Positions 1 to 8,267 of a DNA stretch of 40,390 nucleotides are shown here, in pieces. The stretch spans positions 1-40,390 of the forward strand of contig JAPLSQ010000008.1 of assembly GCA_026398535.1 (NCBI GenBank), in the 5' to 3' direction. Under the pieces are notes generated by a model, which saw only the letters and a program-made list of their open reading frames with translations, did not search any database and was not told where the DNA came from. This DNA comes from Candidatus Sumerlaeota bacterium (lineage in GTDB: Bacteria > Sumerlaeota > Sumerlaeia > Sumerlaeales > Sumerlaeaceae). Position 1 is the stretch's first letter. Every line of letters starts with the position of its first letter. Position numbers and translations under genes: made by a program.

Positions 1-873
1 AATGTTGTTCGCGCTCACCCCGCCCGCCGTATCGAACCAGCCCCCCACATAGACATCGCTCCCGCTCACCGCAAGGGCAGAGACTGCATTGTCCATCCCG
101 CCCCCCATCGCCGACCACGACGAGCCGTTCCATTTCGCAATGCAGTTCGCGCTCACCCCACCCGCCGATGTGAAATCGCCCCCGACATAGAGGTCGCTCC
201 CGATCACCGCAAGGGCAGAGACACTGCTGTCCATGCCGCTCCCCAGCGCCGACCACGACGAGCCGTCCCACTTCGCAATGAAGTTCGCGCTCACCCCGCC
301 CGCCGTATCGAACCAGCCCCCCGCATAGAGGTCGCTCCCGCTCACCGCAAGGGCCAAGACCCTGCCGCTCATCCCGCCCCCCAGCGCCGACCAGGACGAG
401 CCGTCCCACTTGGCAATCCGGTTCGCGACGACATTTCCGGCGATAGTGAAATTCCCGCCGATATAGACATTGCCCGCTCCGTCCGCCACAATCGCATAGA
501 TAATGCGATCTGTCCCCGGTAAACCAAACTGGTCATCCCAGTACATATCGTCGGGGCTTCCGCTTGCGATCCCGGGCGACATGATCGAGGGGCCGCCCGT
601 CGACGCCTCCTTGCCTGCATTCTGCGGCACGAACCGCGGCGCTCCGCCGGCAGCATCCGTAACCATTCTGAACCCGCGCACATCGAGGCTGCCCGAGAAA
701 CCTTTCGTCAGGTCGAGGCTGCCGTCAGGATTTAAAAGTTCCGCGACGGGCTTTCCCGCGGTCTGCCGGGGTTCCGCCTGTCCCGTTGTCGCCGCCGCGC
801 CCAACGTCGCGCACAGCAACAGCCCCACCCACATCCACAAACAACATCTGCAATAATTACGTGATGTGAACAT
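1..873 (-). CDS. Secreted beta-propeller repeat protein, 3' end outside window
   Basis: The minus-strand frame is open from 873 to the window edge, giving at least 291 residues. The N-terminus is hydrophobic (WMWVGLLLCATLGAAA) and looks like a signal peptide. After a non-repetitive region to about residue 140 come units of exactly 46 residues (138 bp) beginning IAKW(D/N)GSSWSA(L/M)G and ending GGVSAN. They start near positions 417, 279 and 141, and a fourth would begin at 3. The VYVGGxF..AGG core is typical of bacterial beta-propeller blades; binding partner and function are unknown. In-frame ATGs lie at 888, 879 and 873. The one at 873 has GGAGG 8 bases upstream and was chosen. It is divergent from the large propeller protein at 1162. 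The true length is unknown, and perfect repeats may be misassembled at this edge. Confidence 0.85.
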   Translation of the reverse strand, partial: MFTSRNYCRCCLWMWVGLLLCATLGAAATTGQAEPRQTAGKPVAELLNPDGSLDLTKGFSGSLDVRGFRMVTDAAGGAPRFVPQNAGKEASTGGPSIMSPGIASGSPDDMYWDDQFGLPGTDRIIYAIVADGAGNVYIGGNFTIAGNVVANRIAKWDGSSWSALGGGMSGRVLALAVSGSDLYAGGWFDTAGGVSANFIAKWDGSSWSALGSGMDSSVSALAVIGSDLYVGGDFTSAGGVSANCIAKWNGSSWSAMGGGMDNAVSALAVSGSDVYVGGWFDTAGGVSANNI

Positions 874-976
874 TTTCATAGCCTCCATGACGATTATCAT
901 ACCGTTATCTAAAATCATTTTGGATGGCGAAACTGCCAAGTCAACATTAAATCGAGCACATCTCAATTTAATTGTT

Positions 977-1004
977 GTGGTATGGGCATCCCTGCCCATG
1001 CCAC
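977..1004. repeat. REP-like palindrome, 12-bp stem with TCCC loop
   Basis: The arms at 977-988 and 993-1004 pair over 12 positions (one G-T wobble) around the loop TCCC. No T-run follows on either side, so it is unlikely to be an intrinsic terminator. It sits in the 288-base intergenic region between the two divergent propeller genes, where I see no convincing gene. Its core, GGGCA-TCCC-TGCCC, resembles the palindrome at 12402-12419. Confidence 0.6.
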
Positions 1005-1072
1005 GGCGGACTTGTTTGCCCCAGGTTATCCTGTTCACGAATCCGCAATTGTTCAAAGGGCTGTTTTAGATG

Positions 1073-1100
1073 TTGACTCTGCCGCTGTTCCAGATATACA
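1073..1100 (+). promoter_or_regulatory. Possible sigma70-type promoter for the 1162 gene
   Basis: TTGACT at 1073-1078 is followed after 16 bases by TATACA at 1095-1100, about 60 bases before the start codon at 1162. A second TTGACT at 1117-1122 has no good -10 partner. This rests on consensus matching only. Confidence 0.3.
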
Positions 1101-1161
1101 TGATAGGTGAATCCAATTGACTCATATTTAGTGTTTGCCATGACTGGCATGGAGACTTACG

Positions 1162-4100
1162 ATGATAGTATGTTCATCATACGGTTTTTTCCGGAGTGCG
1201 GGATTTCATGAAGGCAATGCGGCTCCGCGCCGGGTTTTGATCTTTCTCTGTGGGGTTGTTCTGGCGCTGTCATTTGGCGGGGCAATGCGGGTCACAGCGG
1301 CGACGGTCGGCTACACGACACCAGGCACAACCGCATATCCGGACGGGGGATTGCATTATATGAGCGAGATAGGGCGCGAGGCTTACCCCAAGTGCGCCCT
1401 GCATGATCCGACGACAGGCTTCGTTTACTTCCTGATGGACTCTTCGCCGCCGCAGATTGTCAAAGTGGCATTCAGCCCGGACATTAATCCCCCCGAGCGG
1501 GTCGCCGTGGCGACGCTCGAGTTGGATGAAATGCTGATCAAGTGCGGGGTGATCGACCCGGCGAATGGTTACGCATACTTTGCGGCTTCTGAATCTCCGG
1601 CGAAGATCATCAAAGTGGCGCTGGGCGCGGGGAAGGAAGCGCCCCGGCATGTTGCGGTTCTGCCGCTTGACTTGCTGGACGATGAACTGATGTGCGCGGC
1701 CATCGACACGGCAAGCCAGATGGCGTATTTTGGCACGAACACCAATCCCGCCCGCATCATCAAAGTGGCGCTGGGCGCGGGCGACACGACTCCGACGCGC
1801 GTGACATCCATCACATTACCCGGTGAAGACCGATTCTTAACAAGCGCCGCTCTCGATCCGGTGAGCGGTTACGCCTATTTTGGAACACAATCGAATCCGG
1901 GGCGCGTGGTGAAGATAAAGACGCGCCCATCCGCCGATCCGCCCCAGTGTGTTTCATCGCTCGAGCTTCTGGCAGGTGAGTCGAACCTGAAGACAGTGGC
2001 GCTCGACCCGGTGCGCGGCTACGGTTATTTTGGCACGTATACTGATCCGGGGCGCGTGGTCAAGGTTCGGCTTGAGGCGGGCAACACGACTCCCACGCGC
2101 ATGGGCGCAGTGACGCTCAGTGCGGGCGAGGGCCTGCCACTGGTTTCATTGCTTCACGAGATGAACGCGCGTCTTTTTCTGGGCATGGGCACGATGCCCG
2201 GACGTGTGGTCAAGGTGGCTCTGGGGACGGGTCCCGCGCCGCCAACGCGTGTGGGGGCGGTCACACTGGATAACGGAGAAGACACCATCAGATGCGGCGC
2301 GCTGGATCAAACGACAGGATACATGCTGTTTGGTCCCGACGCGGCGCCCGGTCAGGTAGTGAAGGTTTTTCAAGGAACGCTGGGAAGCGATCCGCCATTA
2401 AGATGTTCCGCGGTGACGCTGCACAGCATCGATCAATCTCCCAATTGTGTCGTTTACAATACCAACAACGATTTTCTCCTTTTCGGAACGGACACGATTC
2501 CGGGCAAAGTCGTCAAGGCGCATGTTTCGGCCAGCGGAAGCGGGATGAATCGCCAGAACGTGCTCACGTTGCCTGCAGGTGAGGAAAACCTTCAAGTCGC
2601 GCTTGCGGATGTCGCGCACAATTATGCTTATTTCGCCACAGGCGGTTCGCCGGCGCGGTTTGTAAAAGTGGAAATGGGCGGATTGTGGGATGTGCCGGTT
2701 CGCACGGCGGGCATCACGCTTGCCGCTGGTGAGAACATCGCCGCCCAGTGCGGCGTCATCGATGTGACAAAGGGTTACGCATACCTTGGCACATACACAT
2801 CCCCGGGGCGCGTGGTGAAGGTGGCGCTGGGCGATGGCGCCGCCCCGCCGTCGCGCATCGGCGCCCTCACACTCAACGCCGGCGAGGACAACCTGAGCTG
2901 CGCGGCCATCGATGTGACAAACGGTTATGCGTATTTCGGCGGCGCGACGACGCCCGGCCGGATTGTCAAGGCGGCGTTGGGCTCGGGCGCGGCGCTGCCC
3001 ACCCGGGTGGGTTCCGTGGAGAATGCCGAAGGCCCGATGGGCACGGGCGTCATTGACAGTATCAACGGATTCGGATACTTCGGCACGAACAAGACCAATG
3101 CTTCCATCATCAAGATCGCGCTGAACGGCAGCGATGCGCCGGCATGGGTGGGCACGACGTTTCTGAATTCCAATGGACGGAACCTTGTCTCCTCTGTGAT
3201 CGATCCTCAGCGCGGTTGCGCATGGTTTGCCGAGAACTTCACGCCTGGCCGTGTGCTGACCATTGGGCTTGACACGGCCATTGCATCATTCAAGGGCTCG
3301 CTGACGCTTGGTCAGACGGAGGGATATGTGAAATGCGCGGTGATGGACACAAAAATGGGCCAGATGTTCATGGGCGCGAACACGTATCCCTCCAATGCGC
3401 ACAGAGTGGCGGCCTCGCAGATGGATTACGCGCATGCCACAAGGGTGGTGATGCCGGAATCGGGCATTGTGACGGACATGAGGTTCTATTCCATGACGGA
3501 TGCCGGCCAGCTTCGTCTGGCGATTTTCGACGACAATCCGACGATGACCTGCCTGTGGCAGTCGAATTCTGTATACAATACGGTTTCCCATGATTTTGTC
3601 ACGGTGGCCGTACCGTCCCTGCGGCTGAATCCAGGCGTCTACTGGCTGGCGTGGCAGACGAATTCAACGTTTGACCTTGGCAGCTATCTTGCGGGCGGGG
3701 CGATGGGCGATGGAATTCTTGGCCACAACCCATACGGGCCATATCCTTCCCAGGCTCAAAAAGCGCAGGCCACGATGACCAGCGACCGCTGGACACAATA
3801 CATCACTTACACGCCCGCGGTGACGACATGGCGCGACGACACCTTCTCCACGGGCGCCATCGCGCCGCCCGGTTCGTTGGGCGGCTGGGGCGCGTTTGGT
3901 TTCCAGAGCGCGCTGGGCTGGCCGGATTACGATCCCGCGCGGCATGTTTATCAGGCATACGTGCCTCAAAATCCGGACCATTACCGTGTGACGGGCGTCA
4001 TCTCAAACTGGCAGGAATGGATGCCGTATTCCAGTGTGGGAACCGATCACTGCGTGCGGACGAAATACTATATTTACGCGGCGCTGCAGGAGAATCCGTC

Positions 4101-5193
4101 AGATGGCAATCAGATCCCGAACATGCGTCTGCGCGCGCAGACGCGATTCGCGGTGAACTCGATGCTGGAGGTATTCAACCACACGGGCGACACAGCCGCT
4201 CAGACGGCGATGGAGCAGGAATTGAGGCCTTCCATCGACCCGTTGAAGCCGTCGCTCTATCGGGTGGATCTTATGCCTGTGAGCGTGCCTTATCTTATCG
4301 AGAATTCCGCCGTGGAGGGAATTCAGCGCGCCTTTGAGGCTTACGCGATTTACCCGCAGGACAACGGAATACTGGCAATGTGCGAGAGCGTGATCGGAGT
4401 CTACACTGCGTCTTTCGCTTCCGATCCAACGCCGCCCATTAAAATCTATGCTCCATTCGGCGGCGGCGCGGGCGACCTGGCGGTTAAAGTTCCCAGCGAA
4501 CTCGACATCGCGAATCTGATTCCGGGCGCGAGCGAGGGCGAGTTCGCCACGCGCGACAACGCCGCAACGCCCGGGCAATTGGCCACTCACGCGGAAAGCG
4601 CGGGGGGCATCACCGTGGACAGCGCAAATGTGCCGACAAACCGTGTCGGATATGTGAGCCGGGAATTCACGCCGGCCGACACTTTCCCTGCCGCCGTGAG
4701 GGTGGAGGAACAAAAGCAATACACAATCCGCTGGCACATCACCTCGACCCAGCACACAAACCAGCAGTCGCAGGTGCGCATGCGCGCGCGGTCAATCAAG
4801 TTCGGCTGGTCGCAGAAACTTGAAGTCGGCGGCGCCTGGGCGGCTGGCAGTTACAGCAACACCATCGCCCAGCAGGCGCTGCCGGGTGTGGGATGCCAGA
4901 ATCTGGACAGATACCCCTATGACACGCAGGGCGGCTGGCACACGCTGGTGATGCATACGCCGATGAGCATCGACATCCGTCCGGAGTTTTCTACGGCTGT
5001 TCCATTATCCGGGCGCATGCCCAACATTTGCGCGCAACCGGGGCCGGGCGCCGATGCCGCCTCGCGGCGCGACCTGCGCGTGGGTTTCGATCTCATCGAC
5101 ACGATCAGCGGCGGCGCCCAGCGCGATCTGGAAAGGGGCAATTTCGCGCTCGACCGCATTGAAGTCAGGGCATACGATCTTGTGCCCGATTAA
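1162..5193 (+). CDS. Large secreted double beta-propeller protein, 1343 aa
   Basis: The start codon at 1162 has GGAG 8 bases upstream. A hydrophobic segment at residues 24-47 (VLIFLCGVVLALSFGG) acts as a signal peptide after a long n-region. Residues of about 77-745 form about 14 degenerate units of 47-51 residues with the pattern GYAYFGT...PGRVVKVALG...PTRVGAVTL, each ending in a (C/S)(G/A)ALDP-like strand. Fourteen units would suit two seven-bladed propellers. The remaining 600 residues hold a probable jelly-roll stretch (LRLAIFDDNP...GVYWLAWQT, about 770-840) and a C-terminal region I do not recognise. It lies 30 bases upstream of the PEBP gene and is probably cotranscribed with it. An extracellular or periplasmic binding or structural role is inferred; no catalytic motif is visible. 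Confidence 0.85.
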   Translation: MIVCSSYGFFRSAGFHEGNAAPRRVLIFLCGVVLALSFGGAMRVTAATVGYTTPGTTAYPDGGLHYMSEIGREAYPKCALHDPTTGFVYFLMDSSPPQIVKVAFSPDINPPERVAVATLELDEMLIKCGVIDPANGYAYFAASESPAKIIKVALGAGKEAPRHVAVLPLDLLDDELMCAAIDTASQMAYFGTNTNPARIIKVALGAGDTTPTRVTSITLPGEDRFLTSAALDPVSGYAYFGTQSNPGRVVKIKTRPSADPPQCVSSLELLAGESNLKTVALDPVRGYGYFGTYTDPGRVVKVRLEAGNTTPTRMGAVTLSAGEGLPLVSLLHEMNARLFLGMGTMPGRVVKVALGTGPAPPTRVGAVTLDNGEDTIRCGALDQTTGYMLFGPDAAPGQVVKVFQGTLGSDPPLRCSAVTLHSIDQSPNCVVYNTNNDFLLFGTDTIPGKVVKAHVSASGSGMNRQNVLTLPAGEENLQVALADVAHNYAYFATGGSPARFVKVEMGGLWDVPVRTAGITLAAGENIAAQCGVIDVTKGYAYLGTYTSPGRVVKVALGDGAAPPSRIGALTLNAGEDNLSCAAIDVTNGYAYFGGATTPGRIVKAALGSGAALPTRVGSVENAEGPMGTGVIDSINGFGYFGTNKTNASIIKIALNGSDAPAWVGTTFLNSNGRNLVSSVIDPQRGCAWFAENFTPGRVLTIGLDTAIASFKGSLTLGQTEGYVKCAVMDTKMGQMFMGANTYPSNAHRVAASQMDYAHATRVVMPESGIVTDMRFYSMTDAGQLRLAIFDDNPTMTCLWQSNSVYNTVSHDFVTVAVPSLRLNPGVYWLAWQTNSTFDLGSYLAGGAMGDGILGHNPYGPYPSQAQKAQATMTSDRWTQYITYTPAVTTWRDDTFSTGAIAPPGSLGGWGAFGFQSALGWPDYDPARHVYQAYVPQNPDHYRVTGVISNWQEWMPYSSVGTDHCVRTKYYIYAALQENPSDGNQIPNMRLRAQTRFAVNSMLEVFNHTGDTAAQTAMEQELRPSIDPLKPSLYRVDLMPVSVPYLIENSAVEGIQRAFEAYAIYPQDNGILAMCESVIGVYTASFASDPTPPIKIYAPFGGGAGDLAVKVPSELDIANLIPGASEGEFATRDNAATPGQLATHAESAGGITVDSANVPTNRVGYVSREFTPADTFPAAVRVEEQKQYTIRWHITSTQHTNQQSQVRMRARSIKFGWSQKLEVGGAWAAGSYSNTIAQQALPGVGCQNLDRYPYDTQGGWHTLVMHTPMSIDIRPEFSTAVPLSGRMPNICAQPGPGADAASRRDLRVGFDLIDTISGGAQRDLERGNFALDRIEVRAYDLVPD

Positions 5194-5223
5194 TCGAAAA
5201 ACATTGTCCTTGAGGAGAATGCC

Positions 5224-5835
5224 ATGTCAGGGATCAATCACAGACAGCCGCGTTGTGGCGCATGCCTTGGCGGATGGATAACAATCGTTTTGCTCTCAAC
5301 GCCGGCTCCTCCGGTTTGCGCGGATGAGCCGAAAATTGTGAAAGGAGATATTGCGATGACAACAGAATTGATTGTCAAAAGTGGCGCGTTTGAAAACGGC
5401 GCGCTTATTCCCCAAAAACATGCTGGAGATGGAGAAAATGTGGCGCCCCCGCTGCAATGGGGCGGCGCGCCGGCCGGCACAAAGGAGTTTGCCATCATCA
5501 GCGACGATCCCGACGCGCCGGTTACCGAGCCGTGGGTTCACTGGGTGGTGTATGGCATTCCGGCCGGCGTGACAAGCCTGCCCGAAGGCAAGCCGGGCGC
5601 GAGCATTCCATCGAGCCCGCCCGGAATGAAGGAGGGCAAAGGCACGTCTGGCAAGACAGGTTATAGCGGCCCCGCCCCTCCACGCGGCCACGGACGCCAT
5701 CGGTATTATTTCAAGGTGTATGCACTTGACACGAACATGGCTTTGCCGCCGGGGGCGGCGAAAGCGGCGCTGCTCAAGGCAATGGAAGGGCATGTGCTGG
5801 CCCAGGGACAAACGATGGGCGCTTATGAGCGTTGA
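5224..5835 (+). CDS. YbhB/YbcL-family PEBP (Raf kinase inhibitor-like) protein
   Basis: The 203-residue product has a signal peptide (WITIVLLSTPAPPVCADE). The phosphatidylethanolamine-binding protein fold follows: the DDPDAP motif with W-VHWVVYGIPA, and GPAPPRGHGRHRYYFKVYAL, which form the conserved anion-binding pocket. Bacterial members bind small anionic or phosphorylated ligands, but their roles are mostly unknown. The start at 5224 is backed by GAGGAG 6-7 bases upstream. A second in-frame ATG at 5356 has an even stronger AAAGGAG at 8 bases and would give a leaderless protein starting MTTELIVKSG, the usual start of cytoplasmic YbhB proteins. It is placed 30 bases after the propeller gene and is likely in the same transcript. 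Confidence 0.92.
   Translation: MSGINHRQPRCGACLGGWITIVLLSTPAPPVCADEPKIVKGDIAMTTELIVKSGAFENGALIPQKHAGDGENVAPPLQWGGAPAGTKEFAIISDDPDAPVTEPWVHWVVYGIPAGVTSLPEGKPGASIPSSPPGMKEGKGTSGKTGYSGPAPPRGHGRHRYYFKVYALDTNMALPPGAAKAALLKAMEGHVLAQGQTMGAYER
5341..5358 (+). promoter_or_regulatory. Internal Shine-Dalgarno and start codon inside the PEBP gene
   Basis: AAAGGAG at 5341-5347 stands 8 bases before the in-frame ATG at 5356, residue 45 of the full-length product and just after the signal peptide. It could produce a cytoplasmic isoform from the same gene, or it may be a relic of a leader fused to an ancestral cytoplasmic gene. Confidence 0.5.
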
Positions 5836-5963
5836 AGCCCCCTGGATCAGCGATTTAGTGTGTTCAACGACAACAAACGACCGGCAAGCTGTGTAATGTG
5901 TTTATGCGCGGCGGCCGAGGTGCGTTTGCGAGAAACCGTATATCATTAAGAAGAGGAAGCACC

Positions 5964-6524
5964 ATGGAACATACAGGTTTTCGGGATTGTTGCGCCATCA
6001 TGGCAGTTGTCGTGGTCAATGTGCTGGCGGGAACGCTGCCGGCGCAGGACGTGACGTATTATGGCCGCAGCGGCGGACGCATTGGCACGGCCAGCAAGAG
6101 CGGTTCAACCATGTATTATTATAACGCCGACGGCAGCAGCGCCGGGAATTCCAACCGATCGGGCAATACGATTAATTATTATGACCGCTCGGGCGCGCGC
6201 GTTGGTTCGCAAAGCGTTTCGCCCAACACGACTAATTACCTGTATCAGCGTGACGGGGCGCTCAAGGCCAGCGCCAGCACGTCAATAAACAATGTCTACT
6301 ATTATGACCGGTCGGGCGCTCGGTGCGCATCGGATTCTGTATCCGGCGACAGACGCAACACGTACGATCGCAGCGGGAGCACCCTTGGCAGTTCCTATTA
6401 CAGGCCGCCGTCGTCAGTATCATCGGGGAGTTCGGTTTCCAGCAAACCGGCTGCCGCGACACCCGCGCCGGATTTCGCCCGGTTTATCTATTTTCAGAAG
6501 GACAAGGACAAGAAATCCAAATAA
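5964..6524 (+). CDS. Small secreted YYDRSG-repeat protein
   Basis: The 186-residue product starts at 5964. A purine-rich AAGAAGAGGAAG lies just upstream, and this start places the signal peptide (CCAIMAVVVVNVLAGTLPAQ) at the N-terminus; an upstream ATG at 5898 has no such support. The mature part carries about five to six units of roughly 24 residues with the pattern YYDRSGxRxGxxSxSGNTxx, then a Ser/Pro linker and a very basic tail (KDKDKKSK). Similar short YY-D-G repeats occur in secreted five-fold beta-flower-type proteins; that similarity is recalled and not tested. Function is unknown. It is 128 bases downstream of the PEBP gene and converges on the FG-GAP gene at 6661. Confidence 0.75.
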   Translation: MEHTGFRDCCAIMAVVVVNVLAGTLPAQDVTYYGRSGGRIGTASKSGSTMYYYNADGSSAGNSNRSGNTINYYDRSGARVGSQSVSPNTTNYLYQRDGALKASASTSINNVYYYDRSGARCASDSVSGDRRNTYDRSGSTLGSSYYRPPSSVSSGSSVSSKPAAATPAPDFARFIYFQKDKDKKSK

Positions 6525-6660
6525 CGGGGGGGGGAACATACCGGTCGCCCATTCCTTCGGGCACGGCAATTTTTGGTGCGGGCATGGCAACAGCCGGGCA
6601 CAGATTGGCACGGATGAGTGCTTGTCATTGTGCGTGCAGAGGCGCGCTCAGTCCCGGGCG

Positions 6661-8202
6661 TTATTTGGGCGTGCTGAGATAGACGGTGACCTGCGGTTTG
6701 GCGATGGAGCTGATTATGATATCGGTAAGCCCGTCGGCGTTGACATCGTCGAAATTCACCACGGCGTCTTCGGGGATTGTCAACTGATCTGAGGGATCCT
6801 TTTCGTAGGAAAAGTTGCCGCTGGAGGGGTAGACGGCGAGTTTATCCTCCTCGGTGCGCACGACGAGGTCCATGATCTTGTCGCCATTCATGTCGTCGGT
6901 GATCATGATCGGCGGATAACCGCGATAGGATTCGGTTTTCATGGAGAGTTGAAGCTCTTTTTGATAGTCCGGCTGGCGGTTGAAACCGGCTGAGCCGCGG
7001 CCGAGGAAAAACTGCAGGCGGAAACGCAGCTTGTTCGACAAGACGAAATCGACAATGTCGTCCACAGAGCTGAACTGGTAGCTGAAATATGTCACGGCGA
7101 AGTCAATATAGCGGTCGTTGTTGAAATCGGCCACGCATACGATGCCGATCGGGTCTTTTGTGACGAAACGGTCGGATTCGCGGGCAAATATCTGCGACGA
7201 ATCCTTTCCTGCCATGTAAAATTTCACCTGTGTCTTGGGATTCACGATATCAAGGTTGCTCTTTATGACAATCGCGTCGAGTCGTCCATCGCGATTGAGG
7301 TCACGGAAGGTGACGTCGGCATTGTGCTCGTAAGGCACCGCCATGGATTGTGAAGGCTGGGTGGTGAATTCGCAATCGCGCCGCTGCAGAAAGATGTCGT
7401 AGCGGTCGATTTCTTTGCTGTTTGGTCCCGGCAGGGTTGTGGTGTATATCAGGTCCTCGAGCCCGTCGCTGTTTGCGTCGAAAAGCAGCAGGTTGTTCAC
7501 GCCGCTTCGCCGGCTCATGTAACCGCTGATAGAGGGGACTCGCGATCGGTCGTCGGGCAGAAGACGCTGGAAATTGAATGTGTCGGTCTGCTTGTAGGGA
7601 TCGCGCGGCAGGCGGACGGGCGAGAATTGCCTGGGCGCGGTCTGGTGATAAATCGAGAATCCGCGGGCTTCGGGCAAGAGCAGATCGTCGAGGCCGTCGT
7701 TGTCGAGGTCGAGCGCGAAATCAAAATATTGCGGTTCCCGGTCGGATGCCTGTCCCTGGATCAGCGGTTTTTTCAGCAGGATGCGCGGCTGGTCGGAAAT
7801 CATTCCGCCCTCGAGAGGATAATAGTATATTCCGTCGGGTTGCAGGAGGAGAATGCTGTAGGGCGCCTTGAGATCGAGACGCCCGAATCCGTAATAGGTT
7901 TTTCCGGCTGAGTCGCGCGCGGAGGGCAGTGTGAGCTTTTGCTGCGGCACGTATTTGTCGCCTTCAAGTCGCAGTATGCTCATCGTCTGCCCTTCAACGA
8001 GCACAAGCTCTTTTTTTGAATCTCCGGACACGTTGACCGGCAGCGCTTTTGTGCCGGCAGTAACGGCTCCTTTGGGCAGGCTGACAGGCTGCAGCTTAAT
8101 GCCTGCCGCGTGTGCGAGCGCCGCGCACGCAAAACACACGAGCAACATGAATGCGCGCTGATTTATGGGGCGCGCTGATCCGGTATTTATCCTGATTAAC
8201 AC
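6661..8202 (-). CDS. Secreted FG-GAP/VCBS repeat protein
   Basis: The 513-residue product has a signal peptide (AFMLLVCFACAALAHAAG). At least six calcium-loop-like FG-GAP/VCBS blades have the pattern DxNxDGxxDhhh: LDLDNDGLDDLLL, FDANSDGLEDLIY, RDLNRDGRLDAIV, ADFNNDRYIDFAV, DDMNGDKIMDLVV and DDVNADGLTDIII. This is consistent with one integrin-alpha-like seven-bladed propeller. No enzyme domain is visible, so a surface or periplasmic binding role is inferred. The start is a GTG at 8202, only 65 bases after the dipeptidase gene; an internal ATG just before the hydrophobic core is an alternative. It is the last gene of the minus-strand run that starts at 12447. Confidence 0.85.
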   Translation of the reverse strand: MLIRINTGSARPINQRAFMLLVCFACAALAHAAGIKLQPVSLPKGAVTAGTKALPVNVSGDSKKELVLVEGQTMSILRLEGDKYVPQQKLTLPSARDSAGKTYYGFGRLDLKAPYSILLLQPDGIYYYPLEGGMISDQPRILLKKPLIQGQASDREPQYFDFALDLDNDGLDDLLLPEARGFSIYHQTAPRQFSPVRLPRDPYKQTDTFNFQRLLPDDRSRVPSISGYMSRRSGVNNLLLFDANSDGLEDLIYTTTLPGPNSKEIDRYDIFLQRRDCEFTTQPSQSMAVPYEHNADVTFRDLNRDGRLDAIVIKSNLDIVNPKTQVKFYMAGKDSSQIFARESDRFVTKDPIGIVCVADFNNDRYIDFAVTYFSYQFSSVDDIVDFVLSNKLRFRLQFFLGRGSAGFNRQPDYQKELQLSMKTESYRGYPPIMITDDMNGDKIMDLVVRTEEDKLAVYPSSGNFSYEKDPSDQLTIPEDAVVNFDDVNADGLTDIIISSIAKPQVTVYLSTPK

Positions 8203-8267
8203 AAGACCCTATACAGGCGTGAAAATGGTGAAAAGTCTCAAGCGAATTGTTTGCCGCACAGCGCTCG

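Noticed and set aside
866..1069. 67-codon ORF in the divergent intergenic region
   Set aside because: No ribosome-binding site; it includes the REP-like palindrome and overlaps the leader of the minus-strand propeller gene.
6541..6600. Hairpin GCCC-N8-GGGC followed by ATTTTT as a terminator
   Set aside because: The stem is only four base pairs, and the T-run is five bases and displaced.
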